Shown here piece after piece: positions 52,169-59,887 of a DNA stretch of 64,000 bases. The stretch spans positions 310,001 to 374,000 of the forward strand of contig JANSXA010000001.1 in assembly GCA_024743175.1 (NCBI GenBank), given 5' to 3'. Within the stretch, counting starts at the first letter, position 1. Each line of letters opens with the position of its first letter. The DNA is from Pseudomonadaceae bacterium. GTDB taxonomy: Bacteria; Pseudomonadota; Gammaproteobacteria; Pseudomonadales; Azotimanducaceae. The notes beneath the pieces are model-generated. The model did not search any database and was not told where the DNA came from. It worked only from the letters and a program-made list of their open reading frames with translations. The translations under genes were made by a program, and so were the position numbers.

Positions 52169-53311
52169 ATGCAATTTGCGTTAACCGAAGAACAGCAGGC
52201 CATTGTGGATATGGCCAGGCGATTTACGGCGGAAGAAATCACGCCACAAGCCGCGCACTGGGATGAACATCACGTTTTTCCTCTGGAAACTCTGCACAAG
52301 GCCGCGGCGTTAGGCTTTGGCGGTATCTACGTGGACGAAGAACACGGTGGCAGCGGCCTGACCCGGATTGAAGCTGCCCTGATTATGGAAGCACTGGCCT
52401 ATGGTTGTGCCAGCACCTCTGCTTTTATTTCCATCCACAACATGGCTACCTGGATGATAGATGCGTTTGGTCATGATGATTTGCGCGCCAAATACCTGCC
52501 TGCACTGACCCAGATGAATCAGATAGCCAGCTACTGCCTGACCGAACCCGGTGCTGGCAGCGACGCAGCTTCCCTGAAAACATCCGCCACCCTCGACGGC
52601 GATCATTATGTAATCAATGGCGGCAAGGCTTTTATTTCCGGTGGCGGTGTAAACGACATCTATCTGGTCATGGCCAGTACCGATGCATCTGCAAAAGCGC
52701 GGGGGATATCCTGTTTTGTGGTTGATAAGGACACGCCTGGCTTGAGCTTTGGTAAACCTGAGAAAAAACTGGGCTGGCACTCGCAACCCACAGCCGCAGT
52801 GCTGTTTGATGATGTCCGGGTGCCGGCTGAGAACATGGTAGGTGGCGTTGGCGACGGCTTTAAGATTGCGATGCGGGGACTGGATGGCGGGCGGATCAAC
52901 ATTGGAGCGTGCTCGTTGGGCGGCGCACAACGTTGCCTTGATGATGCCGTGGAGTATGTGAAGGCGCGCAATCAGTTTGGCCAGCGAATTGCGGATTTTC
53001 AGAATACCCAGTTCATGCTGGCCGATATGCGAACCCAACTGGAAGCTGCGCGGGCGCTTTTATATATCGGCGCAGCCAAAGTTTCAGAAGACGCCGCGGA
53101 CAAAACCCAGTGGGCGGCGATGGCTAAGTTGATGGCCACGGAAACCGGCTCCAAGGTTGTCAACGATGCCTTACAACTGCATGGCGGCTACGGCTTCCTT
53201 ATGGACTTTCCAGCAGAGCGTTTCCTGCGTGACCTGCGAGTCCACGAAATTCTTGAAGGCACCAGTCAGATCATGCGCCACGTGATTGGACGGGATCTGG
53301 TCAGCGATTGA
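52169..53311 (+). CDS. Acyl-CoA dehydrogenase, isobutyryl-CoA (ACAD8) type
   Basis: 380 aa, the usual length. It introduces a 2,3-double bond in an acyl-CoA with FAD. Motifs are IASYCLTEPGAGSDAASLKT, YVINGGKAFISGGG, VKARNQFGQRIADFQNTQFM, NDALQLHGGYGFLMDFP, and ILEGTSQIMRHVIGR with the catalytic Glu region. The N-terminus (FALTEEQQAIVDMARRFTAE) and overall reading favour the isobutyryl/short branched-chain group (valine breakdown). No ribosome site precedes the ATG. A reading frame of 18 codons (52129-52185) overlaps the start. Confidence 0.93.
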   Translation: MQFALTEEQQAIVDMARRFTAEEITPQAAHWDEHHVFPLETLHKAAALGFGGIYVDEEHGGSGLTRIEAALIMEALAYGCASTSAFISIHNMATWMIDAFGHDDLRAKYLPALTQMNQIASYCLTEPGAGSDAASLKTSATLDGDHYVINGGKAFISGGGVNDIYLVMASTDASAKARGISCFVVDKDTPGLSFGKPEKKLGWHSQPTAAVLFDDVRVPAENMVGGVGDGFKIAMRGLDGGRINIGACSLGGAQRCLDDAVEYVKARNQFGQRIADFQNTQFMLADMRTQLEAARALLYIGAAKVSEDAADKTQWAAMAKLMATETGSKVVNDALQLHGGYGFLMDFPAERFLRDLRVHEILEGTSQIMRHVIGRDLVSD

Positions 53312-53317
53312 TCAACG

Positions 53318-53989
53318 TCAGACCAGCCCTCTGACAGGCAGCAACGCACCGTGCACGGCACGAGCCTGGTCTGACAGCAGGAAGCAGATCACCGCCGCCA
53401 GATCCTCGGGAGATACCCAGGTGGAAAAGTCAGCATCCGGCATATCAGCACGATTGCGCGGCGTGTCGATAAGGCTGGGCAATACGGCATTGACGTTGAT
53501 ACCCTCATCTTTCACCTCTTCACTCAGCGCCTCAGTCAGCCGCATTACCGTTGACTTTGCAGCGGTGTAGGCGCCCATATTGCCCTGCCCCTGCAGTGCC
53601 CCAAAGGCACCAATATTAACCACGTTACCGGATTTTTTTGCCAGTAACCGGGGAATGGCATGGGTCAGCATTGTGCGCAGGGTGGTTACATTAATTGTCT
53701 GCATCTGCTCCCAGAGATCATCCGGGGTGTCAAAAACCGATGGCCCCATGGCAAAGCCGCCCGCTACATTGGCAAGCCCATGGAAATCACCGACTTCATC
53801 CAGAGTCTGAGCAACTGCACTGCCATCAGTCAGATCAACCGTGATACAGCGCCCCAGATCCGACGCGAAGTCAGCGACGATATCGAGCAACACCACTTCA
53901 GCACCCTGCTGACGAGCTTCCTGCGCAACACTCTGGCCTAAGATACCGGCGCCGCCGGTGACAATGATGGTTTTCCCTTCGAGCTGCAT
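53318..53989 (-). CDS. Short-chain dehydrogenase/reductase, catalytic Ser replaced
   Basis: 223 aa from ATG 53989. The Rossmann loop is TIIVTGGAGILGQSVAQEA and the Tyr-Lys pair is in GAYTAAKSTVMRL. The catalytic Ser, normally 13 residues before the Tyr, is Ala here (VVNIGAFGALQGQGNMGAY; codon GCC checked). Other parts are typical (NVAGGFA, VNAVLPSLIDTPRNR). Function as an NAD(P)-dependent oxidoreductase is likely but may be weak or altered. Converges on the isobutyryl-type dehydrogenase with 6 bp between. Confidence 0.85.
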   Translation of the reverse strand: MQLEGKTIIVTGGAGILGQSVAQEARQQGAEVVLLDIVADFASDLGRCITVDLTDGSAVAQTLDEVGDFHGLANVAGGFAMGPSVFDTPDDLWEQMQTINVTTLRTMLTHAIPRLLAKKSGNVVNIGAFGALQGQGNMGAYTAAKSTVMRLTEALSEEVKDEGINVNAVLPSLIDTPRNRADMPDADFSTWVSPEDLAAVICFLLSDQARAVHGALLPVRGLV

Positions 53990-54117
53990 ACCTACCCCGT
54001 CAGTTGATGTACTTTCCAGGTGGCACACTTTAGGCTGGGCCCTATTCAACAGCAAGCACTGCAAGGCTGTCAGCAGCGCCCTGCTGTGAGTTCAATGTTG
54101 CAATGGGGAGAGGACTG

Positions 54118-54504
54118 ATGGGTAAAAAAATCTGGACAAGACTGCCAGCGGCAGTGGTTGCACTGGCCATGGGGATAAGCGCTCTACAATGGTTGAGCAA
54201 TCCGGCTGCTGCTGCAGAAAGCCTGGGCATGCCGCTGCTCACCGGTCTTGGCTTATCCAGCCAGGCAGGCGATTTCAGTGCGTTTTTTGTCGGCACAACC
54301 CTGTTCTGTGTGTTGGGGATCATTCGCAGCAACACAACCTGGTTGTATAGCGCAGCTTCACTGCTGGCAATGGCTGCCCTGTTCCGCACAAGTGCCTGGT
54401 TATTCCACGACGCCAGTCTCGCAACCGCGCTGATTGTCGTAGAAATTGTGCTGGCAGGTCTGGTGCTGCTCAGCGCCTGGCTGATCTCAAAGCCTGCGAC
54501 TTAG
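54118..54504 (+). CDS. Small four-helix membrane protein of unknown function
   Basis: 128 aa from ATG 54118 with GGAGAGGA just upstream. Hydrophobic helices lie near residues 8-25, 55-72, 76-95 and 102-122 (AAVVALAMGISALQWL; FFVGTTLFCVLGII; LYSAASLLAMAALF; ALIVVEIVLAGLVLLSAWLI). It resembles small DUF4345-like membrane proteins but I cannot fix the family. It lies alone between the SDR and ferredoxin genes. Confidence 0.65.
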   Translation: MGKKIWTRLPAAVVALAMGISALQWLSNPAAAAESLGMPLLTGLGLSSQAGDFSAFFVGTTLFCVLGIIRSNTTWLYSAASLLAMAALFRTSAWLFHDASLATALIVVEIVLAGLVLLSAWLISKPAT

Positions 54505-54533
54505 CCACAAGTTCAAAGGTTACAGCAGCCCGT

Positions 54534-54887
54534 CTAAGCCTGTGCTGATGGTACCTGGATCAGGACACCGCTGAGAGGCTTGTGCAGCTCAATCTGACAG
54601 GCAAGCCGACTGTTATCGGCAACTTCATGCGCATAAACCAGCAGATCAAGCTCATCCTGGTGAGGTGCAGGCAGTTGTTCAAACCAGGGCGCCGCAACGT
54701 AAACGTGACAGGTACAACAGGTACATCCGCCACCGCACTGCCCCATAATCCCGGGAACCAGATTGTCCAGCGCGGCATCTAAAACGCTCTCACCTTGCAG
54801 AGCGTGGCAAACCCGTCGACTGCCATCCGCCAGAATGAAAACAACCTCAATGTGATCAGGTGTGTCTGATGATGTATCTGAGGACAT
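54534..54887 (-). CDS. [2Fe-2S] ferredoxin, adrenodoxin type
   Basis: 117 aa. Cluster ligands fit C-x5-C-x2-C...C in MGQCGGGCTCCTCHVYV and SRLACQIEL, as in putidaredoxin/adrenodoxin-type ferredoxins. Residues EVVFILADGSRRVCHALQGE are the usual N-terminal strands. Such ferredoxins feed cytochrome P450 or Rieske-type oxygenases; none is seen nearby. Divergent from coaE across 181 bp. Confidence 0.92.
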   Translation of the reverse strand: MSSDTSSDTPDHIEVVFILADGSRRVCHALQGESVLDAALDNLVPGIMGQCGGGCTCCTCHVYVAAPWFEQLPAPHQDELDLLVYAHEVADNSRLACQIELHKPLSGVLIQVPSAQA

Positions 54888-55004
54888 AAACTAACAGCCG
54901 ACTAAGGTGAACAGAGGGTTGACGAGCTCCATCCAAAAAACCGCGTTTGGAGATGCCAGGCATTCTACCTGCTTACCTTTACAATCGATATCAGCTCGCG
55001 CATT

Positions 55005-55021
55005 GGGCTGAAACTCAGCCC
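55005..55021. promoter_or_regulatory. Short perfect hairpin upstream of coaE
   Basis: GGGCTGA (55005-55011) pairs with TCAGCCC (55015-55021) around a 3-base loop, 48 bp before the coaE start. A TTAATAT stretch just after could be a -10 element, so the palindrome might be an operator. No terminator-like T-run follows on either strand. Confidence 0.35.
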
Positions 55022-55068
55022 GCCACTCTGTTAATATCGGCTGCTGCCTCAGACATTACGGACAAACA

Positions 55069-55671
55069 TTGATCATTGGAATAACCGGCGGTATCGCGTC
55101 AGGCAAATCTACCGCTGCGCAAACGCTAGGCGAATGGGGTGCCCATGTCATCGATGCGGACAAATTAGGACACCGCGCCTACCTCGCGGGCACCCAGGCG
55201 TTTGACCAGGTGGTCGCCACCTTTGGCGCAGATACCGTTGGAGAAGATGGCGAAATCGACCGACGGGTACTCGGCGGCAAAGTGTTCGGACAGGCTGATA
55301 AGCTCAAGGCGCTGACAGATATCGTCTGGCCTGCAATCAGAATGATGGCAGCAGAGGAAATAGGCCAGATCCAAAGCGAGCAGCCAGATCGACCTATTGT
55401 TCTTGAAGCGGCTGTTTTAATAGAAGCGGGATGGCAGGACCTGGTGGATACATTATGGGTATGCGTTGTCGATCGTGAGGTTGCCGTGGCCCGAGCATGC
55501 GCCCGGGACGGATTTGAACCCAGCGCCGTTGAAGCACGTATCGATGCGCAGCTGACCAACCAGGAACGCATCGCTGTGGCGGATGCGGTCATAGACAACT
55601 CTGGGGATCCTGAACTCATGGTCAATCAGTTAAAGCAGTTATGGCAAACAACAGGAGCGGCAACACAATGA
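55069..55671 (+). CDS. coaE: Dephospho-CoA kinase
   Basis: 200 aa (E. coli 206). It phosphorylates dephospho-CoA to coenzyme A. The P-loop is GITGGIASGKSTAAQTL, with VIDADKLGHRAYLAG and PIVLEAAVLIEAGWQDLVD. The lid region has RIDAQLTNQERIAVADAVID. The start is TTG at 55069; no ATG precedes the P-loop. The stop overlaps the PHP gene start as ATGA. It is not beside the pilD genes as in Pseudomonas. Confidence 0.95.
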   Translation: MIIGITGGIASGKSTAAQTLGEWGAHVIDADKLGHRAYLAGTQAFDQVVATFGADTVGEDGEIDRRVLGGKVFGQADKLKALTDIVWPAIRMMAAEEIGQIQSEQPDRPIVLEAAVLIEAGWQDLVDTLWVCVVDREVAVARACARDGFEPSAVEARIDAQLTNQERIAVADAVIDNSGDPELMVNQLKQLWQTTGAATQ

Positions 55672-56306
55672 TTCTGGATCTACATGCCCATTCAATTAAG
55701 TCAGACGATGGCCGCGCCAAAGTACAGAACTACTGCCAATGGATAAAGACCCGCAACATTCCAATAGATGGGTTTGTGCTCACGGAACATCGTCAGTTTG
55801 ATAATGAATCTGACTACAGTGATCTGGCAGCAAAACATGGCATCACCATTCTGAAGGGCAGCGAAGTCGAAACTGAATACGGGCACGTGTTGGTTTTTGG
55901 CGTAACCCAAGCCCTGCAGGAAGCCTTTGACTTCACCAATATACACCTTGCCTTAGCAGATGTTATTGCTGCCTGTAATGCGCATGGTGCTGTTGCCGTA
56001 CCCTGCCACCCCGGTCGCAAGCGTGTCGGCATGGCCGCCCACCTTGAAGAGCATGGCGTGCCATCCGGCGTGAACATAGTCGAAGTGTTTAACGGTGGAT
56101 CACGCGGCGAAGAAGATCAGGTCGCTCAGGAAATGGCCAACGAACAGAACTATTTAGGTATCGGTGGCAGTGATGCACACATCGTCAGTCACATCGGCCG
56201 GTGTGCAACGAAGTTCGAAGACACCATTCACAATGAACAGGAACTGGTCGACGCCCTGAAAGCCGGCCGTTTCGAAGCCATCAAACTGCAACAGGAAGCC
56301 TCATGA
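55668..56306 (+). CDS. PHP-domain metal-dependent phosphoesterase
   Basis: 212 aa from ATG 55668 (AGGAG 10 bases upstream). Metal-binding motifs are LDLHAHSIKSDDG, LTEHRQFDN, LKGSEVETEYGHVLVFG, AVPCHPGRKRVG and GGSDAHIVSHIG, the four usual PHP segments. It probably hydrolyses a phosphoester or phosphoryl-nucleotide; substrate unknown. Coupled to coaE before and to the MaoC gene after (ATGA both times). Confidence 0.88.
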   Translation: MILDLHAHSIKSDDGRAKVQNYCQWIKTRNIPIDGFVLTEHRQFDNESDYSDLAAKHGITILKGSEVETEYGHVLVFGVTQALQEAFDFTNIHLALADVIAACNAHGAVAVPCHPGRKRVGMAAHLEEHGVPSGVNIVEVFNGGSRGEEDQVAQEMANEQNYLGIGGSDAHIVSHIGRCATKFEDTIHNEQELVDALKAGRFEAIKLQQEAS

Positions 56307-56764
56307 CCGATGTCAATGCCCCTCTGGACGTAGAGTCCCTGCGAGAGCAGTTTCTGAATGTTGTTTTCGATGAATACAAGCTCACGCTTGAAGCACAGGC
56401 ACTGGCTGATTACGCCATAGCCTGTGGTGAAACAGCCGCCAAATTCACCAACCCGGAAGATCCTGACTTCCAGGCACCGCCAACCATTGCATCCAGCTTT
56501 CAGCAGCGAAAACGCTACCCTGACGGTTTCCCTACGTTCAAAGGTCTGGGAATGGACGCTGGGAAAGCGGTTGCACCCGATAAGCCTATGCGTCCGGGTG
56601 TGGAAATTACTGCCCGCACACACATGCATGATATTTATACAAAAAGCGGACGCAGTGGACGTATGGTTTTCTTTGTCAATCGAATGGAATTCACAGATGC
56701 CGACAATATTCTTCTGGGGTCTGCAGACACCAGCATCGTAATCCGGGAGAAACCACAGACATGA
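56303..56764 (+). CDS. FAS1-like/MaoC-type dehydratase subunit (hot-dog fold, N-terminal type)
   Basis: 153 aa. It matches FAS1-like MaoC N-terminal domains, which pair with a catalytic MaoC subunit (YKLTLEAQALADYAIACGET; APPTIASSFQQRKRYPDGFP; RTHMHDIYTKSGRSGRMVFF). These heterodimers hydrate enoyl-CoAs; the N-terminal type usually lacks the catalytic His/Asp. ATGA overlaps link it to the next MaoC gene, supporting a two-subunit hydratase such as ChsH1/ChsH2. Confidence 0.82.
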   Translation: MTDVNAPLDVESLREQFLNVVFDEYKLTLEAQALADYAIACGETAAKFTNPEDPDFQAPPTIASSFQQRKRYPDGFPTFKGLGMDAGKAVAPDKPMRPGVEITARTHMHDIYTKSGRSGRMVFFVNRMEFTDADNILLGSADTSIVIREKPQT

Positions 56765-57177
56765 GCGTTAACACTATTGCCGACGTTGAATTTGGCGTTG
56801 AACTCCCTTCGATTTCCCCGGATACGAGTCTTGCCAACGTGAAGCGGTTTGTTGTCGCAGCCGGCTGGGACAGCCCCCGCTTCACCGATCATGACGCAGC
56901 CAGAGAGCAGGGTCTGCCAGGCGCCCTGGTGCCAGGGATTATGAGTCAGGGTTTTTTAAGCGCGATGATCCACCACTGGGCTCCGGCGGCGGAAGTTAAA
57001 CTGGTTGATACCGTTTTCAGAGCGCCGTGTATTGTTGATGAACAATACAACATCAACGGCGTTGTCACCGATGTCGATGAAGACACTGGCGAAGTTGAGA
57101 TCGATCTGACGGTAACCAACGAGGCTGGTGAAAACCGGGTCTTTGGAACCGCAAAAGTGTTAATACCGCTAGGCTAG
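56761..57177 (+). CDS. MaoC-like hydratase subunit
   Basis: 138 aa. Hot-dog fold MaoC family: KRFVVAAGWDSPRFTDHDAA, then PGALVPGIMSQGFLSAMIHH, a Gly/Met-rich hydratase-type helix, and VNGVVTDV-type strands. The His/Asp of the hydratase site is probably in RFTDHDAAREQGL. It likely forms the catalytic half of an enoyl-CoA hydratase with the preceding protein. Its stop overlaps the convergent DUF35 gene by 4 bp (CTAG). Confidence 0.82.
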   Translation: MSVNTIADVEFGVELPSISPDTSLANVKRFVVAAGWDSPRFTDHDAAREQGLPGALVPGIMSQGFLSAMIHHWAPAAEVKLVDTVFRAPCIVDEQYNINGVVTDVDEDTGEVEIDLTVTNEAGENRVFGTAKVLIPLG

Positions 57178-57617
57178 TCTTTCACCGGCTCAACCAGCGG
57201 AATACTCAGTTCGTCATGAACTTCCCAGTGGAGTTTGACCCGCATACCGATCTTTACGTCTTCCAGCGGGTCTTCAACACCTACCATATTGGTCAGCAGC
57301 CTCAGCCCTTCATCTAGATCTACATAAACAATGGCATAAGGTACTTTGTTGCGAAAAAAGGGATGGTAGCTTTGTCGAACGACGCTGAAGGTATAAACCT
57401 CTCCCAGCCCAGCTGATTCCCGCCACTCAAGCCTACCGTTGGTACAACCGGTGCAGTGTGCTCGAGGGTGCCAGATTACGGTGTCACAGTTACTGCACTG
57501 CTGATATCTGAAGCACTGATCCTTTGTCGCCTGCCAGAAACCAGCGGTATCCGGCTCACTCAGCGAGGGCAATGGTCTCGTGACCGGTGCTGGTTTGTCT
57601 GTGTTGTTTGCAACCAT
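57174..57617 (-). CDS. Zn-ribbon OB-fold protein (DUF35)
   Basis: 147 aa. The rubredoxin-like zinc ribbon has two CxxC pairs (QQCSNCDTVIWHPRAHCTGC). An OB-fold follows (GLGEVYTFSVVRQSYHPFF; VPYAIVYVDLDEGLRLLTNM). DUF35 proteins bind acyl-CoA and partner thiolase-like enzymes. It lies 2 bp after the thiolase-like gene on the same strand, the arrangement of the Ltp2/ChsH2-type aldolase complexes. Confidence 0.9.
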   Translation of the reverse strand: MVANNTDKPAPVTRPLPSLSEPDTAGFWQATKDQCFRYQQCSNCDTVIWHPRAHCTGCTNGRLEWRESAGLGEVYTFSVVRQSYHPFFRNKVPYAIVYVDLDEGLRLLTNMVGVEDPLEDVKIGMRVKLHWEVHDELSIPLVEPVKD

Positions 57618-57619
57618 GG

Positions 57620-58813
57620 CTAATCACCTCCGAGAATAATTGTACCGGCGGAGTGTCGAGAGCCAAGCATGCCGCCGTTGCCATGTGCCACCGCAAGCTT
57701 AGCGCTAGACACCTGAGCAGTAGACTGTCCACGCAATTGTCGTGCAGCCTCAATCAGCAGAAAAATGCCGCGCATACCGGGATGGTTCGAAGAAAGACCG
57801 CCGCCGTCTGTATTCAGTGCCGGCCCACCTGGTTGATCAAACCGCAGCCGCCCACCGGCTGCGTAGTCACCGCCCTCGCCTTTTGCGCAGAAACCGAGAT
57901 CTTCAAGCAGCGCAAGTACAGTGATGCTGAATGAATCGTAAATCATAGCGACGTCAATCTCCGCCGGCGTGATACCTGCTTCAGCAAAAGCGACCGGCGC
58001 AGACTGAGCGCCGGCTGAGGTTGTAATATCACCGCCGTTAGCTGGATATCTGGTGGCCTCGCCGCTGCCGAGGATCCAGACCGGCTTCTGTGCACACTGC
58101 TGTGCCACATCTGCGCTGGCTATAACCACAGCCCCACCGCCGTCAGAAATCATACAACAGTCCAACAGGTGTAAAGGGTCAGCGATCATGCGGGAGTTAA
58201 CCACGTCGTCAGTTGTGGTTTCGCGGATATCAATGAATTCCAGATCCTGCATTGCCTGCACGGCATTCGGGTTGCGCATGGCATGATAGCGGGTCGCCGT
58301 TGCTATCTCAGCGAGTTGTTCAGAAGTAGTACCGTACATGTGCATATGCCGCCGCGCGACCATGGCGTAGTTGGCAACCAGCGTCTGGCCGACAAAGCTT
58401 TCCATGTTTTCTGCCGGGGTCAAGCCGCCAAAACCTCGTCCGCCCACACCAATGGCCGTGGCATTACTGTGTGCAGTGGACCCGTATGTCAGCAGTGCTA
58501 CTTTACATTTGCCAGCCAGAATAGCATTCCGCGCGTGTGCTGCCTGAAACTCAAAAGCACTGCCACCCACCGCGGTTGTATCGATTACTGAGGGAGACAG
58601 GCCAAAATACTCAGCAATCATTAAACCACTCATGGGTGCTGCTTCTGACGCATCATAGAGGGCATCAACATCTGACCAGGCCAGGCCCGCGTCCGCCAGC
58701 GCTGCAGAAGCACATGCGGCTTTAATCTGCAGTGCACTCATCTCGCCGTCTACGTCGCGACTTGGAAACTCGTAGACGCCAACAATCGCGGCATTTCGCT
58801 CACTTCGACTCAT
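57620..58813 (-). CDS. Thiolase-family protein without catalytic Cys (SCP2/Ltp2 aldolase-like)
   Basis: 397 aa, thiolase fold. The N-terminal segment reads AAIVGVYEFPSRDVDG. The position of the nucleophilic Cys is occupied by other residues (TTAVGGSAFEFQAAHARNAI). The conserved His region is present (LAVAHGNGGMLGSRHSAGTI), but the second Cys of thiolases is absent. This suggests a retro-aldolase such as Ltp2 of steroid side-chain degradation rather than a thiolase. Pairing with the DUF35 gene and facing a MaoC pair support that reading. Substrate unknown. Confidence 0.85.
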   Translation of the reverse strand: MSRSERNAAIVGVYEFPSRDVDGEMSALQIKAACASAALADAGLAWSDVDALYDASEAAPMSGLMIAEYFGLSPSVIDTTAVGGSAFEFQAAHARNAILAGKCKVALLTYGSTAHSNATAIGVGGRGFGGLTPAENMESFVGQTLVANYAMVARRHMHMYGTTSEQLAEIATATRYHAMRNPNAVQAMQDLEFIDIRETTTDDVVNSRMIADPLHLLDCCMISDGGGAVVIASADVAQQCAQKPVWILGSGEATRYPANGGDITTSAGAQSAPVAFAEAGITPAEIDVAMIYDSFSITVLALLEDLGFCAKGEGGDYAAGGRLRFDQPGGPALNTDGGGLSSNHPGMRGIFLLIEAARQLRGQSTAQVSSAKLAVAHGNGGMLGSRHSAGTIILGGD

Positions 58814-58849
58814 CTTGACTACCCCATACAGATTTTGTCAGCAGCACAA

Positions 58850-59833
58850 TCAGCTGGCATCGTTTGCTGCCGGCTGCAAACCGCCAAAGCCGCCTGCTGC
58901 CTGCACTTTACCAATGAATGCTTCGTCGTAAGCTTCTTCGGGGTTTTCGCGTACAAGCCTGTCCAGTACTTTTGCATCTTCACCCACAAGAATTCGCCAC
59001 TTATTTTCACGCACGCCATCAAGGATGATGGATGACGCCTGAGCTGCTGTTGTTGGCGCTTTGTCACGGAAATCCAGTGCCCGCTGATGCATCATTTCTC
59101 TGATGTGTTCATCCGGCACGTTATCTACGGGCAAGCCCGCTTCAGACATTCGGGTTCGTATCTTCTCAACTTCTTCCGCTGACATTTCCAGGGCGCCGCC
59201 TGTGCCGAGCACTTTGCCTGAGTTAAGTGCAATTGAAGTACCAATGTGGCCAGGCATAACAACCGAAGCGTGCACATGAGGCGCGTTCAGACGCAGGTCT
59301 GTAATCAGCGCTTCGGTGAATCCTTTGACCGCAAACTTGGCTGCTGCATACGCTGTGTGCGAAACCGTTGGTCCTATACTTGCCCAGAAGCCATTGACTG
59401 AGCTCGTATTAATAATATGTCCTTCATCGCTGGCAACCAGTAGATCCATAAACGCACGAGCGCCGTAATAGACCCCATACCAGCACACCGCAAAAGTTTT
59501 TTCCCATAGCGCGCGATCGCCGGTAACAAACTCCCCGCCGCCACCAATTCCTGCGTTGTTGAACAGCAGATTAATGTGTTCGCATTCGTGTTGCTCAACC
59601 ACCTCGTCGCGGAATTTGTACATCTGCGTTTCAGAGCTGACGTCGCAGCGGTGACTGGTCAGCCGCTGGCCGGGCTTTGGCTGAGCCAGCTTCGCCGTTT
59701 CTATCATGTTTTCCTCAGATACGTCACACATGGCCACATGTGCTCCCTCGGCAATGAGCTGACACACCAGCTCACGACCCATACCGGTGCCGCCACCAGT
59801 GACGACGGCAATTTTACCATTGAAATTTTTCAT
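58850..59833 (-). CDS. Short-chain dehydrogenase/reductase
   Basis: 327 aa, longer than classical SDRs (250) by a C-terminal extension of about 60 residues. The Rossmann loop is VVTGGGTGMGRELVCQLIAE, with NNAGIGGGGEF and the catalytic tetrad in IINTSSVNGFWA and SHTAYAAAKFAVKGF. Oxidation of a hydroxyacyl or steroid-like alcohol is possible given the neighbours, but this is inference. It lies 36 bp upstream of the thiolase-like gene on the same strand. Confidence 0.9.
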   Translation of the reverse strand: MKNFNGKIAVVTGGGTGMGRELVCQLIAEGAHVAMCDVSEENMIETAKLAQPKPGQRLTSHRCDVSSETQMYKFRDEVVEQHECEHINLLFNNAGIGGGGEFVTGDRALWEKTFAVCWYGVYYGARAFMDLLVASDEGHIINTSSVNGFWASIGPTVSHTAYAAAKFAVKGFTEALITDLRLNAPHVHASVVMPGHIGTSIALNSGKVLGTGGALEMSAEEVEKIRTRMSEAGLPVDNVPDEHIREMMHQRALDFRDKAPTTAAQASSIILDGVRENKWRILVGEDAKVLDRLVRENPEEAYDEAFIGKVQAAGGFGGLQPAANDAS

Positions 59834-59887
59834 GGGACCCCCTCAGGTTCCTTTTTTGCGAATGCGTGTTTAATTCAATCTTTACGT

